This document shows positions 34,351-43,371 of a DNA stretch of 48,529 nucleotides, in pieces. The notes beneath the pieces were generated by a model. That model saw only the letters and a list, made by a program, of their open reading frames with translations. It made no database searches and had not been told where the DNA came from. The stretch is from JAVJPJ01 sp040217295 (GTDB lineage Bacteria; Pseudomonadota; Alphaproteobacteria; Rhodobacterales; Rhodobacteraceae): NCBI GenBank assembly GCA_964460185.1, contig CAYWTM010000011.1:1-48529 (forward strand), written 5' to 3'. Numbering within the stretch: position 1 is the stretch's first letter; each line of letters opens with the position of its first letter. The position numbers were made by a program, and so were the translations under genes.

Positions 34351-35694
34351 ATGCGCATGTCCCGCTATTTCCTGCCTGTTCTCAAGGAAACGCCTGCCGA
34401 GGCGCAGATCGTCAGCCATCGCCTGATGCTGCGGGCGGGCATGATCAAACAGGCGTCTGCCGGCATCTATTCGTGGCTGCCCCTTGGCTACAAGGTGCTG
34501 CGCAACATCGAACGCATCGTGCACGAGGAACAGATCCGCGCAGGCCACATCCCGATGCTGATGCCGACCCTGCAATCGGCCGATCTTTGGAAGGAATCCG
34601 GCCGCTACGACGCGTATGGCCCCGAAATGCTGCGCGTCCGCGACCGGCACGACCGCGACATGCTGTACGGTCCCACCAACGAGGAACTGATCACCGACAT
34701 CTTCCGCAGCCACGTGACCAGCTACAAGGACCTGCCGCTGACACTTTACCACATCCAGTGGAAATTCCGCGACGAGATCCGGCCGCGGTTCGGCGTGATG
34801 CGGGGCCGCGAATTCCTGATGAAGGACGGCTACAACTTTGATTTGACAAAGGAAGACGCGCTTCACGCCTACAACCGGCACCTGGTCAGCTATCTGCGCA
34901 CGTATGAGCGCATGGGTCTGCAGGCGATCCCGATGCGCGCCGACAGCGGGCCGATCGGCGGCGATGATACGCACGAGTTCCTGGTTCTCGCCGAAACCGG
35001 CGAAAGCGAGGTGTTCTACGATTCCCAGATCACCGAGCTGAAATTCGGCGACCGCGAGATCGATTACGATTCCGTGGACCAGTGCCAGGCAGTGCTTGAG
35101 GAATTCACCTCGCGCTATGCGCGCACGGACGAAACCCACGACGCTGCGGTCTTTGCGGAAATTCCGCAAGAACGCCAACGTGTTGCACGCGGCATCGAGG
35201 TCGGGCAGATCTTCTACTTCGGCACCAAGTATTCCGACGCTATGGGCGCATTGGTCGATGACGGCCAGGGCGGCCGCGTGCCCGTCCACATGGGCTCGCA
35301 CGGGATCGGCGTGTCGCGCCTGATGGGCGCGATCATCGAGGCGTCCCACGACGACAACGGCATCATCTGGCCCGAGGGCGTGACACCGTTCCATGTGGGA
35401 ATCGTGAACCTCAAACAGGGCGATGCAACCTGCGATGGGGCCTGCGAGGATCTGTACAAGGCCTTCGCCGCAAAGGGGCTCGAGCCGCTGTATGACGACC
35501 GCACCGAACGGGCGGGGGCGAAATTCGCCACCATGGACCTGATCGGCCTGCCCTGGCGGATCACGGTCGGGCCACGTGGCCTTGGCAATGGCGTGGTGGA
35601 ACTGACCAGCCGCAAGACCGGCCAATCCGAAGAAATGAGCCCCGAGGCCGCCGTCGCCCGCGTGGCCGAGATCTACGCCCCGCATATGGGGTGA
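34351..35694 (+). CDS. proS: Prolyl-tRNA synthetase, short type without editing domain
   Basis: The enzyme charges tRNA-Pro with proline. At 447 residues it lacks the insertion (INS) editing domain between motifs 2 and 3 found in E. coli ProRS. This is the usual alphaproteobacterial form. Motif 2 is RDEIRPRFGVMRGREFLMKD, and motif 3 lies around GSHGIGVSRLMGA. The C-terminal anticodon-binding domain follows (HVGIVNLKQ onward). ATG 34351 gives the normal N-terminus MRMSRYFLP. A stem-loop lies just after the stop. Mischarged Ala-tRNA-Pro must be cleared by a separate protein if at all. Confidence 0.96.
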   Translation: MRMSRYFLPVLKETPAEAQIVSHRLMLRAGMIKQASAGIYSWLPLGYKVLRNIERIVHEEQIRAGHIPMLMPTLQSADLWKESGRYDAYGPEMLRVRDRHDRDMLYGPTNEELITDIFRSHVTSYKDLPLTLYHIQWKFRDEIRPRFGVMRGREFLMKDGYNFDLTKEDALHAYNRHLVSYLRTYERMGLQAIPMRADSGPIGGDDTHEFLVLAETGESEVFYDSQITELKFGDREIDYDSVDQCQAVLEEFTSRYARTDETHDAAVFAEIPQERQRVARGIEVGQIFYFGTKYSDAMGALVDDGQGGRVPVHMGSHGIGVSRLMGAIIEASHDDNGIIWPEGVTPFHVGIVNLKQGDATCDGACEDLYKAFAAKGLEPLYDDRTERAGAKFATMDLIGLPWRITVGPRGLGNGVVELTSRKTGQSEEMSPEAAVARVAEIYAPHMG

Positions 35695-35704
35695 TGACAT
35701 CCGG

Positions 35705-35730
35705 CGTCGCGCCTGCATGCGGGCGCGACG
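35705..35730 (+). terminator. Stem-loop after proS
   Basis: CGTCGCGCC (35705-35713) and GGCGCGACG (35722-35730) form a perfect 9-base stem with an 8-base loop, ten bases after the proS stop. There is no T-run, so it is either a weak terminator or an RNA-stability hairpin. It separates proS from the hydantoinase operon. Confidence 0.5.
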
Positions 35731-35824
35731 GGCACCCGATCCGGGCGTGCACTGACCGCTTGCATGATCCCGTGATTGCGGCAACCTGTTCGGGTGACCC
35801 AAATCATCTCAAGGGCCCAACAGG

Positions 35825-37258
35825 ATGAGCGTCGAGACAGATCTTGTGATACGCGACGGGCAGATCGTGACCCCGCACGGCATCGTCGAGGGCGATCTGG
35901 CCATCACCGGACAGCGGATCACCTCCATCGGGACGCCCATCAGGTCCGCCCGGTCCGAGGTATCGGCCAGGGGCAGACTGGTCATGCCGGGCGGCGTCGA
36001 CGCCCACGCCCATATCGAACAGATGTCCGGCATGGGCCAGTGGAACGCCGACACGTTCGAGACCGCCACCCGGTCCGCCGCCATGGGGGGCACCACCAGC
36101 GTCATTTCCTTTGCCGCACAGGCCGAGGGCCAGCCCCTGACCGAAACGGTATCGGATTACGCCGCGCGCGCCCGGCGTGGCGCGATGATCGACTATGCCT
36201 TCCACATGACGCTGACCGATACCAATGCCGTGGGCTTTGACGCCGATCTTGGCGCACTGATCGCGGCGGGCCACCGGTCGCTCAAGGTCTTCACGACCTA
36301 CAATATCCAACTCAGCGACGCCCAGATCCTGCAGATCTTCGCCCTGGCGCGTCGGCACGGCGCGCTTGTCTGTGTGCACGCTGAAAACGACGCCATCATC
36401 GCGCAGGCCAAGGAGGCCCTGATCCGGGCGGGTCATACCAGGCCGCGGGATCATGCCCGCGCGCGCCCCCGCATGGCCGAGATCGAGGCGGTCGAACGTA
36501 TCTGCCGCTTTGCCGAATACCTCGACCAGCCGGTGATGTTGTTTCACATTTCCACCGCCGAAGGCGCGGCCGCCCTTCGCGCGGCCCGCGCGCGCGGCGC
36601 GCCGGTCTGGGCAGAAACCTGTCCCCACTACCTGTTCATGACGGCGGATGTGCTCGACAAACCCGGCCTGGAAGGCGCCAAGTGGATGTGTTCGCCGCCC
36701 CAACGCACGCAGGCCGATCAGGCTGCCCTTTGGGACGCTCTGGATGATGGAACGCTTGACCTGGTGTCGTCCGATCACGCCCCCTACCGGTTCGACGAAA
36801 CCGGCAAGCTGTCGGCCGGCCCGAACGCGCCGTTCCACCAGATCGCCAACGGATTGCCGGGGCTTGAAACCCGCCTTCCCCTGATGTTCGACGCGATGGT
36901 GTCAAAAGGCCCACAGGGCCCCGAGGCCTTTGCCCGGATCACCGCCACCAACCCCGCGCGGCTTTACGGCCTGCCGAACAAGGGGGCGATCGCCGAGGGG
37001 ATGGACGCCGACCTGGTGATCTGGGATCCGGAAAAACAGGTCACCTATGGCGCCGACGACCTGCACGACAACGTGGGCTACAACCCGTGGGAAGGCCGCA
37101 CCATCACTGGATGGCCCGAACATGTCTTCTTGCGCGGGCAGGCGATCGTGCAACATGGCGACGCCCTTGGAACGCCGGGCAGCGGGCAGTGGATCGCGCG
37201 GCCCGAACTGACCGCGAAACCGACGGGCACCCGGTCCCCCGAGGCCCCCGTCGCATGA
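35825..37258 (+). CDS. Dihydropyrimidinase/hydantoinase-type cyclic amidohydrolase
   Basis: The 477-residue protein belongs to the cyclic amidase branch of amidohydrolases. All binuclear metal ligands can be placed: His61 and His63 (DAHAHIEQ), Lys154 in SLKVF as the carbamylated bridging lysine, His185 (VHAEN), His242 (FHIST) and Asp318 (SSDHAP). It would open a ring such as a hydantoin, dihydropyrimidine, allantoin or related imide; the substrate is undetermined. It begins an operon with a hydantoin-racemase-like gene (ATGA overlap) and a DapA-like gene. No N-carbamoyl-amino-acid hydrolase is in the window. The C-terminus carries the usual TGWPEHVFLRGQ strand. Confidence 0.88.
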   Translation: MSVETDLVIRDGQIVTPHGIVEGDLAITGQRITSIGTPIRSARSEVSARGRLVMPGGVDAHAHIEQMSGMGQWNADTFETATRSAAMGGTTSVISFAAQAEGQPLTETVSDYAARARRGAMIDYAFHMTLTDTNAVGFDADLGALIAAGHRSLKVFTTYNIQLSDAQILQIFALARRHGALVCVHAENDAIIAQAKEALIRAGHTRPRDHARARPRMAEIEAVERICRFAEYLDQPVMLFHISTAEGAAALRAARARGAPVWAETCPHYLFMTADVLDKPGLEGAKWMCSPPQRTQADQAALWDALDDGTLDLVSSDHAPYRFDETGKLSAGPNAPFHQIANGLPGLETRLPLMFDAMVSKGPQGPEAFARITATNPARLYGLPNKGAIAEGMDADLVIWDPEKQVTYGADDLHDNVGYNPWEGRTITGWPEHVFLRGQAIVQHGDALGTPGSGQWIARPELTAKPTGTRSPEAPVA

Positions 37259-37938
37259 GCACCCTGATCGTCATCAATCCCAATTCGTCGCAGCAGGTCA
37301 CCGATGGCATCGACGCGGCCATCGATCCGCTGCGCGCCTTGGGCACCCCGATCCGGTGCCTGACCCTGGCCGAAGGGCCGCCGGGCATCGAAAGCCAGCG
37401 GCAAGCTGACCTGACCATCGCGCCCATGCTGGCGCTTGCCGCCGCTCAAACCGACGCGGCGGGCTTTGTGATCGCGTGTTTCGGCGATCCGGGCCTGCAT
37501 GCATTGCGCGACCAGACCGATCTGCCCGTCATCGGCATTCAGGAGGCGGCCGTGATGACCGCGCTGACCCTCGGCCAAAGGTTCGGCGTGATTGCCATCT
37601 TGCCGCCCTCGATCCCCCGCCATCTGCGGGCCTTTGGCGCGATGGGCGTTCTGGACCGGCTTGCCGGCGACCGCGCCCTTGGGCTTGGCGTGGCCGATCT
37701 GGCCGATCCGGGCAAAAGCCTTGGCGCGATGATCGCCACCGGCAAACGCCTGCGCGACGAAGACGGGGCGGATGTTCTGATCATGGGATGCGCCGGCATG
37801 GCGCATTACCGCGACCCCGTGCAGGATGCGACCGGCCTGCCGGTGGTGGAACCCTCCCAGGCCGCAGTCCAGATGGCGCTTGGGCATATCGCCCTTGGCC
37901 TGTCCCACAAACCGCAGGGATCCGATCATGCTAGATGA
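37255..37938 (+). CDS. Hydantoin racemase-like Asp/Glu racemase family protein
   Basis: The 227-residue protein starts with IVINPNSSQQVT and contains two cysteines in the positions used for two-base racemisation: Cys75 in VIACFGDPGL and Cys179 in IMGCAGM. These phrases are typical of hydantoin/allantoin racemases. It would supply the enantiomer accepted by the neighbouring hydantoinase. The ATGA overlap with that gene and an 11-base overlap with the DapA-like gene show tight coupling. An aspartate/glutamate or maleate isomerase activity cannot be excluded. Confidence 0.85.
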   Translation: MSTLIVINPNSSQQVTDGIDAAIDPLRALGTPIRCLTLAEGPPGIESQRQADLTIAPMLALAAAQTDAAGFVIACFGDPGLHALRDQTDLPVIGIQEAAVMTALTLGQRFGVIAILPPSIPRHLRAFGAMGVLDRLAGDRALGLGVADLADPGKSLGAMIATGKRLRDEDGADVLIMGCAGMAHYRDPVQDATGLPVVEPSQAAVQMALGHIALGLSHKPQGSDHAR

Positions 37939-38845
37939 AACCACCAAGGGCGTCTTCACGATCGCCGTCACCCCGTTCCTTCCCGATGGGGCGCTGGATT
38001 TCGACAGCATCGACCGCATGGTCGACGCCTATATCGAAAAGGGCGCCGACGGATTGACGATCCTTGGCATGATGGGCGAGGCCGGGAAATTGTCCGCCGC
38101 GGAATCCATCGCGGTCGTTCGGCGGGTCATCGCGCGGTCCACGGTCCCGGTCATTGTCGGTGTGTCCGCGCCGGGTTTCGCCGCGATGGCCGAGTTGAGC
38201 CGGGATGCCATGGCGGCCGGGTGCGCCGGTGTCATGGTTGCGCCGCCATCAAACCTGCGCACCGACGCGCAGATCGTCGGCTACTACCACAACACCGCCG
38301 AAGCATTGGGCGATATCCCGTTCGTCTTGCAGGATTTCCCTCTTGCCACCGGTGTCCAGATCTCGACCTCTGTGATCCTCAAGATCGTCGAAGACTGCCC
38401 CACCTGCGTGATGCTCAAGCACGAGGACTGGCCCGGCCTGGAAAAGATCAGCGCGTTGCGTGCCGCCTCGGATGCCGGATCGCGGCGCATTTCCATCCTG
38501 TGCGGCAATGGCGGCATGTACCTGCTGGAAGAGCTCTTGCGCGGCGCCGATGGCGCCATGACCGGCTTTGGCTACCCCGAAATGATGGCGCAGGTTCTGG
38601 CCGCCTACACCGCCGGCGACCTGGGCCGCGCCCGCGATATCTTTGACGCCTACATGCCGATGGTCCGATACGAGGCGCAGCCCGGTCTGGGGCTGGCGAT
38701 CCGCAAATACTCGTTGGCCAGACAAGGTGTCATCGCGCATGCGACCCTGCGCAAACCGGGCGCGGGCTTGACCGCCATGGCCATGGCCGAAGTCGATGCC
38801 CTTGCGGCGCGGCAAGCCACACGCCTGAAGGACCTGGGCCTCTAG
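37928..38845 (+). CDS. DapA-superfamily aldolase/lyase with altered active site
   Basis: The 305-residue protein has the DHDPS/NAL barrel and keeps the Schiff-base lysine (Lys164 in VMLKHEDW). It differs from true dihydrodipicolinate synthase at key places. The Thr-Thr pair of GTTGE is Met48-Met49 (GMMGE), and the catalytic tyrosine site reads Gln135 (VLQDFP). It is therefore not a lysine-biosynthesis enzyme, but probably a lyase or hydrolase acting on the product of the hydantoinase pathway. It starts within the racemase end, so the three genes form one operon. The specific reaction is unknown. Confidence 0.85.
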   Translation: MLDETTKGVFTIAVTPFLPDGALDFDSIDRMVDAYIEKGADGLTILGMMGEAGKLSAAESIAVVRRVIARSTVPVIVGVSAPGFAAMAELSRDAMAAGCAGVMVAPPSNLRTDAQIVGYYHNTAEALGDIPFVLQDFPLATGVQISTSVILKIVEDCPTCVMLKHEDWPGLEKISALRAASDAGSRRISILCGNGGMYLLEELLRGADGAMTGFGYPEMMAQVLAAYTAGDLGRARDIFDAYMPMVRYEAQPGLGLAIRKYSLARQGVIAHATLRKPGAGLTAMAMAEVDALAARQATRLKDLGL

Positions 38846-38867
38846 TCAGGGCCGGTCCCGCGCGGCC

Positions 38868-39623
38868 TCAGCCCTCAAGCTCGGTGGCGAACGACCTGCT
38901 TGGCCGCCCTTCCGCCTTGCGCGCGGCATCGGCGGCCTTGATGGCCGCGTCGATCCCCGTACGGTCCGTGGTGCCCGAGAAATTGTCGCGCGTGGGCAGC
39001 GCCTCGGCCACATGGGCGAACCGTTCAAAGGCAACGTCGTACAGGCGGCGCAACTCTGCCAGCGGATCGGGGTGATCGTCGGCGCGCAGCGACAGCCACG
39101 GGTAATCCTCGGTCCGGTGGATCACCAAGGCCGCCGATTGCGTGCCGCGCTTGTCGCCGCCGGCCTCGGCCCCGGCTTCCATCGCCGCCATCAGCCGTTC
39201 GGCCAGTGGCAGGTCCATATGCGCCTGGTAGGCCGCAAGCGTATCGGCAACGACCGCCTCACCGGCCAGCATGTTGCCCGCGACCGAAACGCCGTCTCCG
39301 GCCATGTGGCCGCACCAGTCGACGCAATCCGCCCCGGTATGGGCCGCGGTCTGTCCGTTGGCGTCGATCATGTGAATTTGACGGATCGCCTGGCCACCGT
39401 CGCGGTGGACCAGATCGGTCACGACATCCGCGGCGGCCTCCCCCCGGGCCAGGCGATCCGCGGCCTCCAGGCCCCATATGGGGCTGACGAAGGCCTGTGT
39501 CGCGACGGCACATTTGCCGCCTCTCAAATGCGGCACCAGCGCACCCACCGCGAAAAAGCGGCTGGCGACAGCGACGCCGTAATGGCCGGTCCCGGGATCA
39601 CGTGCGACGATGGAATAAGTCAT
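38868..39623 (-). CDS. DUF1028 protein (Ntn-hydrolase-like)
   Basis: The 251-residue protein begins MTYSIVARDPGTGHYGVAVAS, the DUF1028 signature. In this family the N-terminal fold resembles Ntn hydrolases, so Thr2 after methionine removal could be the nucleophile; that is inference. QAFVSPIWG and GVSVAGNMLAG are other conserved patches. AAAGGAG lies upstream. It is the last gene of the gntR/ABC/ggt operon and converges with the DapA-like gene. Function is unproven; a peptidase or amidase role fits its place beside ggt. Confidence 0.9.
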   Translation of the reverse strand: MTYSIVARDPGTGHYGVAVASRFFAVGALVPHLRGGKCAVATQAFVSPIWGLEAADRLARGEAAADVVTDLVHRDGGQAIRQIHMIDANGQTAAHTGADCVDWCGHMAGDGVSVAGNMLAGEAVVADTLAAYQAHMDLPLAERLMAAMEAGAEAGGDKRGTQSAALVIHRTEDYPWLSLRADDHPDPLAELRRLYDVAFERFAHVAEALPTRDNFSGTTDRTGIDAAIKAADAARKAEGRPSRSFATELEG

Positions 39624-39642
39624 GTCATGCTCCTTTTGGCGC

Positions 39643-41436
39643 TCAACGCCCTATGGCGTAGGCCTGCATCAGCCGTGGCGTCGCGGCCGCTTTCAACATC
39701 CCGTCCTGGGTTCGCGACGCGGCCGTCAGGCGGCCCACCGTCCAGGGGGCTGCGACCTCCACGTTGTGGCCGCGGGCCCGCAGGTCATCGATGACGCTGT
39801 CGCCAAAGGCGGGTTCCACCATCAGATGCCCCGGATTTGTGGCGCGCGGGTAAAAGGACGACTGGAAATGCCCGGTGTGAAACAGCGGCGCGTCGATGCC
39901 TTCTTGCAGGTTCAGGTCGCCATGCACCAACCGCAGGAACAAGATCAACTGCCACTGGTCCTGCTGATCGCCACCCGGCGTGCCAAAGGCCAGGTCCAGC
40001 GATCCGTCCCGTTTGGCGGCCATCGACGGCGACAGCGTGGTGCGGGGGCGACGCCCCGGCGCAAGCGATGTCGGCAACCCTTCGTCCAGCCAGAACATCT
40101 GCGCCCGCGAATTGAGCGGCATCCCCAGGCCGGGGATCACCGGCGAGGATTGCAGCCAGCCCCCCGACGGCGTCGCCGAGACCATGTTGCCCCAGCGGTC
40201 GATCACGTCGATATGCACGGTATCGCCGCGTTTCTCGGTCAGATGCGCCATGGTGGGTTCGCCCGCGCCGACGCCCGACCCGGCCTCGCCCTTGACCGCG
40301 GCACGGGCCACGGCCGCAACGGCCCATTCCTCCAACCCGGCAATGTTGCCCGGCCGCTGTTCGAAAGACGCCGTCGCGCCGATCAGATCGCGGCGGACTG
40401 CGGCGTATTCCGCCGACAACAGCGTCGCCATCGGGATATCGGTATGATCGGGATCGCCGTAATAGGCCTCGCGGTCCGCAAAGCTCAGCTTCATGGCCTC
40501 GGTCACGGTATGCACGAAATCCGCCCCATTCAGATCCATCCCGCCCACATCCGTCCCCGACAGGGTCATCAGCGTTTGCAACAGGGTCGGGCCTTGTGTC
40601 CACGCGCCACCCTTCCAGACGGTCCAGTCCTCGTAGTCGACGCTGAGCGGGGCTTCGTAAGTGGCCTGCCAACCGGCCATGTCCTGTCCGGTCAGCACGC
40701 CCTTGCGCCGTTCGCCTGCGGCGTCCATCACGCAGGCGTCGCGCAGGTAGCTGTCGATCGCCTCGGCCACGAACCCTTCGTAGAACGCACGGCGGGCGGC
40801 CTCGATCTGGGCCTCGCGCCCCTCGACCGCTTCGGCTTCGGCCAGGATCCGGTCCCATGTGTCCGCCAGATCGGGATTGCGGAACAGGCTGCCCGGCTCG
40901 GGGGCCTGACCGCCCGGAAGCCAGGTGGTGTAGGATGTGGGCCATTCCGTCTCGAAGAACTCCGCCAATCCCGCGATCGTGTGGGACACACGCGGCAAGG
41001 TCGGATGACCCGTGCGCGCATAGTAGATCGCGGGGGCCAGCACATCGCGCAGGGGCAAGCGCCCGTGATCGCGCAGCATCAGCATCCACGCGCCGAATGC
41101 TCCCGGAACGACGGTTGCCAACAGGCCCGAACCGGGGATCAGCGTCAGACCCTCCTGCAGGTAGTGATCGATCGTGGCCCCGGCCGGCGCCGTGCCTTGC
41201 CCACAGATCATCGTCGGTTGCGCGTCGCCCGCAGGCCGGATCATCAGGGGCATGTCGCCAAGCGGCCCGTTCAGATGCGGCTCGACCACGTTCAGGGTAA
41301 AGCCCATGGCGGCGGCCGCGTCAAAGGCATTGCCCCCCTGCTCGAGCAGTTTCATGCCCACCGCCGAAGCGATCCAGTGGGTCGAGGCCGCAACACCGAA
41401 CGTGCCGGTGATTTCTGGGCGTGTCGTGAATGTCAT
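39643..41436 (-). CDS. ggt: Gamma-glutamyltransferase family Ntn hydrolase
   Basis: The 597-residue proenzyme has the large-subunit start GGNAFDAAAAMGFTLNVVEP. The self-cleavage/nucleophile site falls at Thr406 in GDTVHIDVID, and the small-subunit oxyanion region at FGTPGGDQQ. The enzyme would hydrolyse or transfer gamma-glutamyl groups, or act on a related amide as many distant GGT relatives do. There is no signal peptide, so unlike E. coli GGT it seems cytoplasmic, consistent with import of the substrate by the adjacent peptide-type ABC transporter. It lies 25 bases after the permease gene and 19 bases before DUF1028. Confidence 0.92.
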   Translation of the reverse strand: MTFTTRPEITGTFGVAASTHWIASAVGMKLLEQGGNAFDAAAAMGFTLNVVEPHLNGPLGDMPLMIRPAGDAQPTMICGQGTAPAGATIDHYLQEGLTLIPGSGLLATVVPGAFGAWMLMLRDHGRLPLRDVLAPAIYYARTGHPTLPRVSHTIAGLAEFFETEWPTSYTTWLPGGQAPEPGSLFRNPDLADTWDRILAEAEAVEGREAQIEAARRAFYEGFVAEAIDSYLRDACVMDAAGERRKGVLTGQDMAGWQATYEAPLSVDYEDWTVWKGGAWTQGPTLLQTLMTLSGTDVGGMDLNGADFVHTVTEAMKLSFADREAYYGDPDHTDIPMATLLSAEYAAVRRDLIGATASFEQRPGNIAGLEEWAVAAVARAAVKGEAGSGVGAGEPTMAHLTEKRGDTVHIDVIDRWGNMVSATPSGGWLQSSPVIPGLGMPLNSRAQMFWLDEGLPTSLAPGRRPRTTLSPSMAAKRDGSLDLAFGTPGGDQQDQWQLILFLRLVHGDLNLQEGIDAPLFHTGHFQSSFYPRATNPGHLMVEPAFGDSVIDDLRARGHNVEVAAPWTVGRLTAASRTQDGMLKAAATPRLMQAYAIGR

Positions 41437-41461
41437 GGGGCTATCCGCCGTTCAAGAAGTG

Positions 41462-42349
41462 TCAGTGGTCGCGCGGGTCGAGCGCGTCGCGCAGCCCGTC
41501 GCCAAACAGGTTGAAGCCAAGCACGACCAGGAAAATCCCGGCCCCCGGATACAGGGCCATCCAGGGGGCCTGTTCGAGGAAATTCTTGGCGATGTTGAGC
41601 ATCGATCCCCAGGACGGCGCGGGCGGCTGCTGTCCGAGCCCAAGAAACGACAGCGACGCCTCGGCAATGATGGCGGTGGCGATGGTCAGCGTCGCCTGCA
41701 CCAGGATCGGCGGAAAGATGTTGGGCAGGATATAGCGCCAGATCAGGGCGAAGTGGCCCACGCCGACGGCGCGCGCGCTTTCAACGTAGTCCTCGGTCAT
41801 CACCGACATCGTCTGCCCCCGCGCCAGCCGGATGAAGATCGGCATGGCCGAGACACCGATGGCGATCATCGCATTGGTCAGCGACGGCCCGAGGAACGCG
41901 GCCAGAGCGATGGCCAGGATCAGGAAAGGTGCCGCCAGGAGCGCCTCGGTAAAGCGCGAGATCACCGCATCGGTCCAGCCCCTGAGGTAGCCCGACAGAA
42001 CACCCAACGGCACGCCAAGCGCCACCGCGATGACGACCGAGACGACACCGGCCAGCAGCGAGGCGCGCGCGCCCCAGACCATGCGCGCCATCACGTCGCG
42101 TCCGATTTCGTCCGTGCCGAAGGGATGCGCCGCAGACGGGGCCTGGCGCACCGCCAGCCAGTCGGTCGCCGTCGGATCGGGGATCGGCAAAACCGGCGCG
42201 AGCACCGCGACCGCCACGAAAAAGGTGACCATCACGCCGCCCAGCAAGGCGGCAGGATTGGCGCGCAGCTTCTTCCAGATCCGGCTTTCCCTTTTCGGAA
42301 GGCTTTCGATGGCCGAAGCGGCGTTCTGTGGGCCCATGGCGATGGTCAT
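41462..42349 (-). CDS. Peptide/nickel-type ABC transporter permease (DppC-like)
   Basis: The 295-residue protein has an N-terminal cytoplasmic tail, about six membrane helices and the DppC/OppC marks: HPFGTDEIGRDVMARMVWGAR near residues 75-95 and the EAA loop VESARAVGVGHFALIWRYILPN. It forms the membrane channel with the DppB-like partner, whose stop its start overlaps by four bases. It serves uptake into the cytoplasm. Confidence 0.93.
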   Translation of the reverse strand: MTIAMGPQNAASAIESLPKRESRIWKKLRANPAALLGGVMVTFFVAVAVLAPVLPIPDPTATDWLAVRQAPSAAHPFGTDEIGRDVMARMVWGARASLLAGVVSVVIAVALGVPLGVLSGYLRGWTDAVISRFTEALLAAPFLILAIALAAFLGPSLTNAMIAIGVSAMPIFIRLARGQTMSVMTEDYVESARAVGVGHFALIWRYILPNIFPPILVQATLTIATAIIAEASLSFLGLGQQPPAPSWGSMLNIAKNFLEQAPWMALYPGAGIFLVVLGFNLFGDGLRDALDPRDH

Positions 42350-43290
42350 TCGTCTCTCATCCTCGGGTTCAGGACGCGGTAGGCCACGTCAGCGAGAAGG
42401 TTCATGAAGATGAAGGCCACGCCGGTGCACAGCACGATGCCCTGCACCACCGCGTAGTCACGGTTGAACACGGCATCGACCACCAGCTTGCCAAATCCCG
42501 GAATGGTAAAGATCTGTTCGGTCAGAACCGCGCCGGCCAGAAGCTCTCCGAACAACAGCGTCGTGACCGTCACGATCGGGATCAGCGCGTTTCTCAGCGC
42601 GTGTTTCACCAGCACCACGCGTTCGGCCAATCCCTTGGCGCGCGCGGTTCGGATGTAATCGGATTTCAGCACGCTCAACATTGCGGATCGCGTGTGCCGC
42701 ATCAGCGTCGCGGCGATCGCGGTGCCCAGCACGAAGGCCGGCATCAGCATCGTTCGCAGCGATTGCAGCGGGTCCTCGGAAAACGGCTGGTAGCCGGACG
42801 CCGGCAGCCAGCCCAGTTTGACCGACACCAGCAAGATCATCATGATCCCCAGCCAGAAGTTCGGCACCGACAGGCCCGATAGTGCCACGACATTGGCGAG
42901 CCAGTCGATCCAGGTGCCCTTCTTGTAGGCCGACAGAACGCCCGCCGGCACCCCGATGAAAATCGCGATGACCAGCGCCATCACTGCCAGCTGGATCGTC
43001 ACGGGGAGCTTTTCACCGATCAATTCCAGCACCGGCTGGTTGGTGCGCAGCGAAATCCCCAGATCCCCGCGCAGCGCGTTGCCAACCCAGTAGAGATACT
43101 GCATCGGCAGCGGGTCGTTCAGGCGGTATCTCTCGCGCAGCAACTCGATCAATTCGGGGTCGCGTTCCTCGCCCGCCATCGCCAGCACCGGATCGCCGGG
43201 CAGCAGCTTTTGCAGCGTGAACACGAAAATCGAAATCAGGATGATGGTCGGTATCGCGACAAGGAGGCGTCGGCCTATGAAGGCAAGCAT
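42346..43290 (-). CDS. Peptide/nickel-type ABC transporter permease (DppB-like)
   Basis: The 314-residue protein begins MLAFIGRRLLVAIPTIILISIFVF, the standard DppB/OppB first helix, and has LPGDPV and an EAA loop (YIRTARAKGLAERVVLVKHALRN). With the DppC-like protein it forms the channel. A strong hairpin lies between it and the upstream substrate-binding protein gene, as often seen where the binding protein is made in excess. Confidence 0.93.
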   Translation of the reverse strand: MLAFIGRRLLVAIPTIILISIFVFTLQKLLPGDPVLAMAGEERDPELIELLRERYRLNDPLPMQYLYWVGNALRGDLGISLRTNQPVLELIGEKLPVTIQLAVMALVIAIFIGVPAGVLSAYKKGTWIDWLANVVALSGLSVPNFWLGIMMILLVSVKLGWLPASGYQPFSEDPLQSLRTMLMPAFVLGTAIAATLMRHTRSAMLSVLKSDYIRTARAKGLAERVVLVKHALRNALIPIVTVTTLLFGELLAGAVLTEQIFTIPGFGKLVVDAVFNRDYAVVQGIVLCTGVAFIFMNLLADVAYRVLNPRMRDE

Positions 43291-43323
43291 GGCGGTCGTC
43301 CCGTTGACAGGAAGGGGATGGAA

Positions 43324-43353
43324 GGGCTGCGCGACGCGAAGGCCGCGCAGCCC
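43324..43353 (-). other. Intercistronic stem-loop between binding-protein and permease genes
   Basis: GGGCTGCGCG (43324-43333) and CGCGCAGCCC (43344-43353) are perfect 10-base inverted arms with a 10-base loop. No T-run follows on the minus strand. Such hairpins usually protect the upstream mRNA from 3' decay and raise binding-protein output over permease. Confidence 0.6.
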
Positions 43354-43371
43354 GATCTCAGGGTGTCGCCG

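Noticed and set aside
34261..35802. 513-residue minus-strand frame opposite proS
   Set aside because: Shadow of prolyl-tRNA synthetase; covers the whole gene and both gaps without a coding signature.
39622..41514. 630-residue plus-strand frame opposite ggt
   Set aside because: Shadow of the gamma-glutamyltransferase gene, Arg/Gly/His-rich as antisense readings are.
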